Below the pieces are notes generated by a model. That model did not search any database and was not told the DNA's origin. It saw only the letters and a list, made by a program, of their open reading frames with translations. This document shows positions 1 through 4,097 of a stretch of DNA of 5,940 bases, piece after piece. The DNA is from Acidobacteriota bacterium (GTDB taxonomy: Bacteria; Acidobacteriota; Terriglobia; Terriglobales; Acidobacteriaceae): contig QIAW01000642.1 in the NCBI GenBank assembly GCA_003225655.1, positions 2,245 to 8,184 on the forward strand, read 5' to 3'. The first letter of the stretch is position 1, and each line of letters starts with the position of its first letter. A program made the position numbers and the translations under genes.

Positions 1-192
1 GGCCCAAGAGCGCGTGACCTTTTTGGGTAGGTAAGGGAACTGTTCGCTGCGTTCGGGGTTTTATCTCGGCTCAAACGCCGCAAGAACGGCTCAACATGCG
101 CACAACCGGGTGAGAGATTGCGCTTCTATCTCGTTACTACAAGTTGGATCGTTTCCCGAGAACAAATGTCCTCAGAAAAAATTTCCTCAGAA
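1..192. other. Left-edge region without a recognisable gene
   Basis: I see no supportable gene here. In plus frame 2 the first ten codons (AQERVTFLGR) end at a TAA at 32-34. They could be the tail of a gene entering from the left, but that is too short to judge. The region lies downstream of the minus-strand gene ending at 193 and has no hairpin followed by a T-run. A short stem (GCCG at 77-80, CGGC at 87-90) sits inside a loose 20-bp direct repeat: CGGCTCAA occurs at 67-74 and 87-94. A 9-bp direct repeat TCCTCAGAA lies at 169-177 and 184-192. Confidence 0.4.
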
Positions 193-807
193 TCAATGTT
201 GTGTATGCATCCTCTGCCAAGTGCGCATGTTAGAGGCTGTTGCCAGACCCTCAAGAACGAAAGCAGTAATGGGCACAAAACGCTCAAGCTTGTGATGTCC
301 GGTGCGGTGAAGCAGGTAAGCGACAAGCAGGGAGCTTCCTTCGCCCAGACCATAGGTCGCCGCCATCTGTCCCCCCAGTCCTGCGCGCATTAGGGGACGG
401 GCCAGCGGGTTCCCTTCCCTGCCTCCGGCCTGGAGGATGCGGCGGGTGGTGATCAGATCGCTGGTTTCGCCGGCGACAACGCTCATGTGAAGCCACAGGT
501 TGGTCCTATCGAAGAAGCGATGGCTGGGTGCTTCCGGCAGGGCGATAGCCGGCTTGATGACTGGAACTTCGGGCAATCCGATCACAAGTTCGGACGCGGG
601 TGCTTCTAGCAGCGCGGCCACAGGCTGCGGCGCAGGGGAAGAGGCGACCATATTTGCTGCCGGCTCCGGTGCGGCGATGTTGAGCGCGGCATTGCTCGGG
701 ACTTCGATCATGGCTTTGATCGGAGCTTGGATAGTAATTTGGCCCTGGGCAACACATACGAGCATCAGCAACGCAGAAAAGAAATAGAGAACAGGCTTTA
801 TATGCAA
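193..807 (-). CDS. Secreted/envelope protein of unknown function, 'PEAPS' acidobacterial type
   Basis: Function unknown. I chose a TTG start at 807 (204 aa) because AGGGAG lies 6 nt upstream and a good signal peptide begins exactly there: K4, then a hydrophobic run V6-A20, with likely cleavage near AQG-Q (residues 20-23). Residues 24-95 form an Ala/Pro-rich linker with recurring short motifs (EAPAS, LPEVP, ALPEAPS). From residue 97 a compact, probably conserved domain follows: FFDRTN (98-103), a helix with SDLITTRR (116-123), GGREGNPLARPL (128-139), a Gly/Ala-rich hydrophobic stretch 143-166, then HRTGHHKLER (167-176) and a hydrophobic C-terminal helix. From memory, proteins with this FxDRTN ... 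HRTGHHKLER layout recur in Acidobacteria as hypothetical proteins. The His/Arg-rich turn between hydrophobic helices suggests membrane association, which is inference. The frame stays open upstream to another TTG at 933, which would bury the signal peptide, so I reject it. Expression seems independent, with about 138 nt to the previous gene. Confidence 0.8.
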   Translation of the reverse strand: MHIKPVLYFFSALLMLVCVAQGQITIQAPIKAMIEVPSNAALNIAAPEPAANMVASSPAPQPVAALLEAPASELVIGLPEVPVIKPAIALPEAPSHRFFDRTNLWLHMSVVAGETSDLITTRRILQAGGREGNPLARPLMRAGLGGQMAATYGLGEGSSLLVAYLLHRTGHHKLERFVPITAFVLEGLATASNMRTWQRMHTQH

Positions 808-813
808 GAGATT

Positions 814-819
814 CTCCCT
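814..819 (-). promoter_or_regulatory. Ribosome binding site deciding a TTG start
   Basis: Read on the minus strand, AGGGAG is followed by 6 nt and then TTG at 807-805. This is the best Shine-Dalgarno match and spacing in the 5' part of the open frame. It selects the short start that begins with the signal peptide. Confidence 0.6.
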
Positions 820-827
820 ACCCTCAA

Positions 828-839
828 ACTCGCGCGAGT
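828..839. promoter_or_regulatory. Perfect 12-bp palindrome upstream of the gene at 193-807
   Basis: ACTCGCGCGAGT is identical to its reverse complement. It lies 20 nt upstream of the TTG start, just before the Shine-Dalgarno sequence on the minus strand. With no loop it suits a dimeric regulator site better than a terminator. No regulator can be named. Confidence 0.3.
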
Positions 840-945
840 CGAATAGCTTTATTTGAATAAGCCCTGTTTGAGTAAGGATGAATACTCGTCGCCAAAGCGG
901 AAGCGCACAATCAGGCGGAGTACTTAGAGGCAAGAGGCGATTTGC

Positions 946-1767
946 TTAATACTTCCTGGTTCGATCCGGTTCTTTTGGCTTGCGATGGAAGCTGAATCTG
1001 CGGCCCAAGATTCCCTTGATGATGAGGTGGTCGGCGCCGTGAGTGGCGCCAACGCCCACGCCGAAGTTGATCTCCCAGTCGGGGGAGACGTTGAGATCGA
1101 TGGAAGGGAAAAACTGCTGTTGCTGGTTGTGCAGAGTATCGACGCTGTCGACCGGACCCAGGGCTCCGTAGTATTCCATGCCCAGCGCGACTTTTCGATT
1201 TATGTCGAATGAAGCTTTTGCGTTGGGCGAGAATTCGAAGCCGCGGGAAGCATCCGGCCCGTGAATGGCCTTGCCGAAGGTAGGATTGAACGACAGATAC
1301 CAGGGACCGATTTTCTTATCGATGATGGGACGAATCTCCCACGTCCAGGTATCCACGGAGAACTTTCTGCGTTGATAGCCGATCTCATTGGAAACGCTGA
1401 TACCCACCGGCCAGTGCCAGCTATCAGGCACGCGCACGCGGGGACGAATGTGGTCGCCCACCCACTCCCACCCGCTGCCGCTGCGCGCGCTGGTGAAAAT
1501 GTAGAACCCAGTCTCAAACCAGGAGTTAACGCCCTGCGTGATCTCAACGGTTTCATGCCAGGCATGATTCGTGGGCGCCACGCCATCTTCGGCGACTTTA
1601 CTTCCTTCAGCGGTAAAGTTGCTGTGCAGCTCGACCATGGTTGAGCCGGGCTCAACCGTGTCGGCACCATAAACCTGGATCTCGTAATTATCCTGGGCCG
1701 GGGCGCAAGCCGGCATCAACACCATAGCGAGTACAAAAATTGAACCGCAGAAGACGCGGAGGAACAC
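946..1767 (-). CDS. Probable outer-membrane beta-barrel protein
   Basis: With the GTG start at 1767 the product is 273 aa and opens with a textbook signal peptide: MFLRV, then a hydrophobic run through SIFVLAMVLM, with cleavage after ACAPAQ (about residue 25). The mature part has the alternating polar/aromatic pattern of amphipathic beta-strands separated by Gly/Pro/Asp turns, with many Trp/Tyr/Phe (WFETGFYIF, SWHWPVGISV, TWTWEIRPII, GPWYLSFNP, ALGMEYYG, DWEINFGVGVG). The last strand ends in GRRFSF before a basic tail. This is typical of outer-membrane barrels and resembles the loosely defined transporter/MetA-pathway-like barrels, but I cannot assign a substrate. The frame remains open to an ATG at 1857 (303 aa), but that start adds an acidic 30-residue segment (MFVDDD...) before the hydrophobic core. 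Neither start has a strong Shine-Dalgarno. The chosen start lies inside a short repeat (1742-1772). The stop is TAA at 946-948. Confidence 0.75.
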   Translation of the reverse strand: MFLRVFCGSIFVLAMVLMPACAPAQDNYEIQVYGADTVEPGSTMVELHSNFTAEGSKVAEDGVAPTNHAWHETVEITQGVNSWFETGFYIFTSARSGSGWEWVGDHIRPRVRVPDSWHWPVGISVSNEIGYQRRKFSVDTWTWEIRPIIDKKIGPWYLSFNPTFGKAIHGPDASRGFEFSPNAKASFDINRKVALGMEYYGALGPVDSVDTLHNQQQQFFPSIDLNVSPDWEINFGVGVGATHGADHLIIKGILGRRFSFHRKPKEPDRTRKY

Positions 1768-1772
1768 AGAGA
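1742..1772. repeat. Degenerate 10-nt tandem repeat (ACCGCAGA/ACACAGAG type)
   Basis: On the plus strand this tract splits into three similar units of 10 nt: AACCGCAGAA, GACGCGGAGG and AACACAGAGA, starting at 1743. It matches the loose 'CCGCAGAG-GCGCAGAG-ACACAGAG' family that I remember as a dispersed intergenic repeat in Acidobacteria and some other environmental phyla. That resemblance is from memory and not checked. Here it overlaps the start codon and first signal-peptide codons of the barrel gene. Confidence 0.5.
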
Positions 1773-1884
1773 TTTCAAATGTATTAATTCCAGAGGAGCT
1801 GCGCCCGTCTGGGAGACCTAGCCAATGATCGCTTCTGACATCATCATCTACAAACATTCTGGCTCACTCAAACGTTTTCAGAAT

Positions 1885-1896
1885 TGGTGTACACCA
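1885..1896. promoter_or_regulatory. Perfect 12-bp palindrome TGGTGTACACCA
   Basis: The site is self-complementary with no loop. It lies between the stop of the small secreted protein (1904) and the open frame of the barrel gene. It has the form of a dimeric repressor or activator operator. No regulator family can be assigned from the sequence. Confidence 0.3.
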
Positions 1897-1903
1897 CGCA
1901 TCG

Positions 1904-2362
1904 CTATTTACTTACCGGCGGCTTCGGCAACTGCAGCATGATGTCGTGCCTGGCGTGGCACTCCGCGTCAGGATTGTATGCTGCCGTGCCCACCCACTGA
2001 TCCTTGGAGGCCTGAAATTCCAGCGGTGGCCGATGCACCCGAGAAGGAAGTCCAATGAATTTCACTTTGCCGTCGGCGTTGGTGCCTGCTTCCAGATCAA
2101 GCTTGCGGATTCCGGCAAAGCCATAGGTTACGTGAACTTTGATAGTAGCAGCGTAGACCGGCTTGGCGTCGGACGTGGTTACTGTGAGTTCCAGCGAGCA
2201 GGGCCCGGCGGCACCATCAATTACGGGGACCTTTTGCGACGGCGCTGTACCTGAATGCGGGGACGCCATTTGCTGGTCAGACTGCGTTTGAGCTGCGCAA
2301 AGCAAGCCTGCCGGACCGATGAGCAAGAAAAGACAGCATAGTATACGACAAGGTCTGCCCAT
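1904..2362 (-). CDS. Small secreted protein with a carboxypeptidase-regulatory-like beta-sandwich
   Basis: The product is 152 aa from ATG 2362. It begins with a signal peptide (R3, R6, hydrophobic core I7-L21, cleavage near CAA-Q at 22-25). C22 is preceded by L-L, so there is no good lipobox and a lipoprotein is unlikely. Residues 26-53 are a Ser/Pro/Gln-rich linker. Residues 55-145 look like one beta-sandwich repeat: SLELTV, then ATIKVHVTY, then the motif TNADGKVKFIGLP (94-106), which resembles the 'T(D)xxGxVxFxGLP' strand-turn-strand of carboxypeptidase-regulatory/Ig-like domains, then LEFQAS. C55 and C135 near the domain ends could form a disulfide. The function is unknown; such domains usually mediate binding or stability in the envelope. 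A GTG at 2419 would add 19 residues ahead of the signal peptide. I prefer ATG 2362 because the signal peptide starts there and a TATAAT lies in between. The stop is TAG at 1904-1906, 46 bp or more from the next gene. Confidence 0.75.
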   Translation of the reverse strand: MGRPCRILCCLFLLIGPAGLLCAAQTQSDQQMASPHSGTAPSQKVPVIDGAAGPCSLELTVTTSDAKPVYAATIKVHVTYGFAGIRKLDLEAGTNADGKVKFIGLPSRVHRPPLEFQASKDQWVGTAAYNPDAECHARHDIMLQLPKPPVSK

Positions 2363-2380
2363 AGAAGTGAACCGCAAAAA

Positions 2381-2386
2381 ATTATA
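2381..2386 (-). promoter_or_regulatory. Possible -10 element (TATAAT)
   Basis: On the minus strand a perfect TATAAT lies 18 nt upstream of the ATG at 2362. This would give a leader of only about a dozen nucleotides. There is no good -35 hexamer at 16-18 nt and no TGn extension, so the call is weak. If real, it rules out the upstream GTG start at 2419. Confidence 0.25.
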
Positions 2387-2448
2387 CCGGAGTATCACAG
2401 ACTCTAGAGCTCGTTTCACAAATGCTCTCGGCCTCCAGGAAGGAGTTC

Positions 2449-2570
2449 GGCACGGCTTAAAGAGGCTGCGGAAAAACGTTTGTTATGGCGCTCCGCTTCG
2501 CGCAAGCCTTCGGCAGAGAGGAATTATTCATTGTGAACGGCTTAACGGCACGGATAAATCCGTGCCCTGA
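2449..2570. repeat. REP-like palindrome cluster
   Basis: The core is a perfect inverted repeat, GGCACGGAT (2547-2555), AA, ATCCGTGCC (2558-2566), folding as an 8-bp stem with a TAAA loop. A second partial copy, CGGCACGGCTTAA at 2448-2460, shares CGGCACGG and GGCTTA with the sequence around the core (GGCTTAA at 2539-2545) but has lost its complementary arm. Between them, GCTTCGCGCAAGC could form a small stem. From memory, 'GGCACG...CGTGCC' palindromes of this size are abundant intergenic REP-type elements in Acidobacteria. The stem may also stabilise or end the transcript coming from 2651-3912. Confidence 0.5.
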
Positions 2571-2650
2571 CACGTCTTCACGCCCAAACAGCGCTTTTCC
2601 GTAAGCTCTTAAAGCCGCGCCCTTCCGAAAGACTATTTATGAGATAGCCT

Positions 2651-3520
2651 CTAGTCTAGGTACTTAACAAAAATTACTTCATTCTGTCTCTCGTTGTAGA
2701 GCAGTTCATCCACGAGGAAGCGGGTCATCATAATGCCAAAGCCTCCTGGACGCATACCTTTTTCTTCGCGCACTTTGAGGTGCTCGAGCGAGCCCTCTTC
2801 CGGATTGCTGATGGCGGCGTGCTTAAGCGAATCAAAGCGAAAGCCGGAGCCGGGATCGGCGATGCGATAAAGGATCATCCGGCGGGTGCGCAGGCAGGCA
2901 ATGTGCACTTTGAGGTTAGGATCGAATTTGCCTCCCCACTCGATGGCATTCAGCAGCAACTCATGGAACGCCTGGCCGAGGGACTCACGAATTTGCAGCG
3001 GCAGGTCGGCATCGAGGCCCATGAGAAACGACTGGATGCGGTCCACGACTTCGCGCTGGCAGGGGACAAGAAGCTGGACCCAGTCGGGCTTGGCCGACAG
3101 CACCTCAATGGCCGGCTGCACCGGACAATCCAACACTTTGCGGATAGTTCCGAGCAACTCTTCACCTGAAAATGGCTTGCTGATGTACTGGCTGGCCTGT
3201 TCGCGCACGGCGTGCAGCAGTGTTTCCGGTTTGTGGTCGGCGGTCATCAGGATGACGCGCTGCGAAGAGCCGCGACGGTGCAATTCGGTCAGCACCTCCA
3301 ATCCGTTCATGCGGGGCATCCAAACGTCGAGCAGCACGACATCGAACTTGTGGCGGGTGAGCCGTTCCATGCCTTCCATACCATCACAGGCTTCTTCGAC
3401 GGCAAAACCGGCAGGGGTGAGGATTTTCTGCAAAAGCGTGCGCGTAGCAGGCTCGTCTTCTACGACAAGCACACGGTTCGATGCTTCATTCGATGCTTCG
3501 GAAGCTGGAGCAGAGCTCAT
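2651..3520 (-). CDS. Response regulator receiver fused to an RsbW-like HATPase (anti-sigma-type kinase)
   Basis: This 289-aa, two-domain cytoplasmic protein has an N-terminal receiver domain (about 16-130) with the acidic pair E21/D22, phosphoacceptor D65 in VVLLDVWMP, switch T93 and K115-P116. After a linker, residues 150-289 form a GHKL ATPase of the RsbW/HATPase_c_2 type: N-box HELLLNAIEWGG (186-197, with E187 and N191), G1 box DPGSGF (222-227) and G2 box PGGFGIMM (258-265). No DHp/HisKA region is seen, so it should phosphorylate Ser/Thr on a partner protein, not autophosphorylate on His. The obvious partner is the STAS protein encoded immediately upstream, with which it overlaps by 4 nt (ATGA, 3517-3520). 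This implies coupled translation and stoichiometric expression. By analogy with RsbW/SpoIIAB, it would bind or phosphorylate the STAS protein and perhaps a sigma factor; the receiver would set its activity in response to an unlinked histidine kinase. All key residues are intact. Family assignment is strong; the sigma partner is unknown. Confidence 0.92.
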   Translation of the reverse strand: MSSAPASEASNEASNRVLVVEDEPATRTLLQKILTPAGFAVEEACDGMEGMERLTRHKFDVVLLDVWMPRMNGLEVLTELHRRGSSQRVILMTADHKPETLLHAVREQASQYISKPFSGEELLGTIRKVLDCPVQPAIEVLSAKPDWVQLLVPCQREVVDRIQSFLMGLDADLPLQIRESLGQAFHELLLNAIEWGGKFDPNLKVHIACLRTRRMILYRIADPGSGFRFDSLKHAAISNPEEGSLEHLKVREEKGMRPGGFGIMMTRFLVDELLYNERQNEVIFVKYLD

Positions 3521-3912
3521 GGCTGAACCGCCGCGCCCGGAGCCGCACTTCCGGCACGAAAGGAATTCACCGCTTCTGCGGTGGTGGCATAGATCTCGAA
3601 AACCTTATGGAGATGGGTGGTTTTGAAAACCCGGCTGACGCGTTCATTCAAAGTGGCGAGCTTCAGGTTTCCGCCAGCGGCCCGTACCGAGGTTAGCAGT
3701 CCTACAAGCGCGCCCAGGCCGCCGCTATCCACGTATTGAACCAGGGAGAGATCCAGAACAAGGGATGGGCCCTGTATCCCAGAGTTGTGCTGGCGCAGTT
3801 GCTCTTTCACGAGGGCACGCAAAGATTCAGACTCTTCACCAAAGACGATGATTCCCTTGCAGGCAAGCACGGTAACTTGCCGCTGGGAATGAACTTGCAC
3901 GCTAAGGGCCAT
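3517..3912 (-). CDS. STAS-domain anti-anti-sigma factor (RsbV/SpoIIAA-like)
   Basis: The 131-aa cytoplasmic protein is one STAS domain (about 3-115) with a short Ala/Pro tail. The first strands VTVLACKGIIVFGEES lead into a helix. The signature LVLDLSLVQYVDSGGLGALV (51-70) carries the conserved phosphorylatable serine S63 in D-S-G-G-L-G. It ends with strand NLKLATL and helices RVSRVFKTTHLHKVFEIY, as usual for anti-anti-sigma factors. In partner switching, the unphosphorylated protein sequesters the anti-sigma kinase and phosphorylation at S63 releases it. The receiver-HATPase encoded next, overlapping by 4 nt, is the expected kinase. No PP2C phosphatase that would reverse the modification is in the window. 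The ATG at 3912 is preceded by AAGGA 12 nt upstream, a rather long spacing. That AAGGA overlaps a 5-bp stem (TAAGG 3915-3919, CCTTA 3926-3930). Confidence 0.92.
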   Translation of the reverse strand: MALSVQVHSQRQVTVLACKGIIVFGEESESLRALVKEQLRQHNSGIQGPSLVLDLSLVQYVDSGGLGALVGLLTSVRAAGGNLKLATLNERVSRVFKTTHLHKVFEIYATTAEAVNSFRAGSAAPGAAVQP

Positions 3913-3960
3913 GTTAAGGTGTGTTCCTTAGAGATAGAGCTTAGATTTTACCACTCGGTT

Positions 3961-3981
3961 TCATGTCCTTCCGTCACATGA
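3961..3981. promoter_or_regulatory. Spaced dyad TCATGT-N9-ACATGA, possible operator
   Basis: Perfect 6-bp inverted arms (3961-3966 and 3976-3981) are 9 nt apart, so their centres are about 1.5 helical turns apart. The dyad sits just upstream of the kinase -35 candidate and just upstream of the STAS -10 candidate. It is therefore placed to affect both promoters. The regulator is unknown. Confidence 0.3.
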
Positions 3982-3987
3982 TGAGGC

Positions 3988-4016
3988 TTGGCTTCGGAGC
4001 GATTCAGGGATATGAT
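3988..4016 (+). promoter_or_regulatory. Candidate sigma70-type promoter of the kinase gene
   Basis: TTGGCT (3988-3993), a 17-nt spacer and TATGAT (4011-4016). The -10 matches the consensus at 5 of 6 positions and the -35 keeps the TTG. Transcription would start near 4023-4025, giving a leader of about 75 nt. Confidence 0.4.
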
Positions 4017-4050
4017 TTATACAGTATTCTCCCCAGGGTCCATTTTTGGC

Positions 4051-4081
4051 TGCAATGCGATGGACGATTGTAGCCATTGCA
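4051..4081 (+). promoter_or_regulatory. Inverted repeat in the kinase leader
   Basis: TGCAATG (4051-4057) and CATTGCA (4075-4081) are perfect 7-bp arms around a 17-nt loop, ending 16 nt before the ATG. In the mRNA this could form a stem next to the weak ribosome binding site (GAGA, 4085-4088). In DNA it could be an operator. Confidence 0.25.
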
Positions 4082-4097
4082 CCTGAGACCACAATCG

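Larger units (their letters stand above)
2363..2650. other. 288-bp gene-free gap with REP-like elements
   Basis: The gap lies between the receiver-kinase gene and the small secreted protein gene, both on the minus strand. I see no credible CDS. A plus-strand open frame through it (2319-2570) has no family-like features and reads through palindromes. The gap holds a candidate -10 box near its left end and a cluster of short palindromic repeat pieces at 2449-2570. No hairpin is followed by a U-tract, so no classical intrinsic terminator is visible for the upstream operon. Confidence 0.5.
3913..4097. promoter_or_regulatory. Divergent control region between the STAS operon and the kinase gene
   Basis: These 185 bp separate two divergently read units. 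They hold a sigma70-like promoter for the kinase (3988-4016), a lone TAAAAT -10 candidate for the STAS gene (minus strand, 3950-3945, no convincing -35), a spaced dyad (3961-3981) and an inverted repeat in the kinase leader (4051-4081). There is no coding potential. Confidence 0.5.

Noticed and set aside
118..393. 91-codon plus-strand open frame at the left edge
   Set aside because: More than half is antisense to the PEAPS-type gene and the rest shows no family features.
1261..1644. 127-codon plus-strand open frame antisense to the barrel gene
   Set aside because: No recognisable motif and no Shine-Dalgarno. The minus strand has a signal peptide and barrel pattern instead.
1742..1772. CRISPR-like repeat
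   Set aside because: Units are 10 nt, contiguous and degenerate, with no spacers and no cas genes.
1768..1857. N-terminal extension of the barrel protein to ATG 1857
   Set aside because: It would place an acidic 30-residue segment before the signal peptide core. The GTG at 1767 gives a normal signal peptide. Kept as an alternative because neither start has a strong ribosome binding site.
2547..2566. Intrinsic terminator for the STAS operon
   Set aside because: The stem is strong, but neither strand has a T-run after it. It is better described as a REP-like palindrome.
2319..2570. 83-codon plus-strand open frame across the 2363-2650 gap
   Set aside because: It reads through REP-like palindromes and overlaps the opposite gene's signal-peptide region. 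Its composition is not protein-like and it has no ribosome binding site.
2886..3626. 246-codon plus-strand open frame antisense to the receiver-HATPase gene
   Set aside because: It is fully antisense to a gene with intact receiver and ATPase motifs. Its translation is rich in Arg/Ser/Trp with no domain-like pattern, as expected for a shadow frame in GC-rich DNA.
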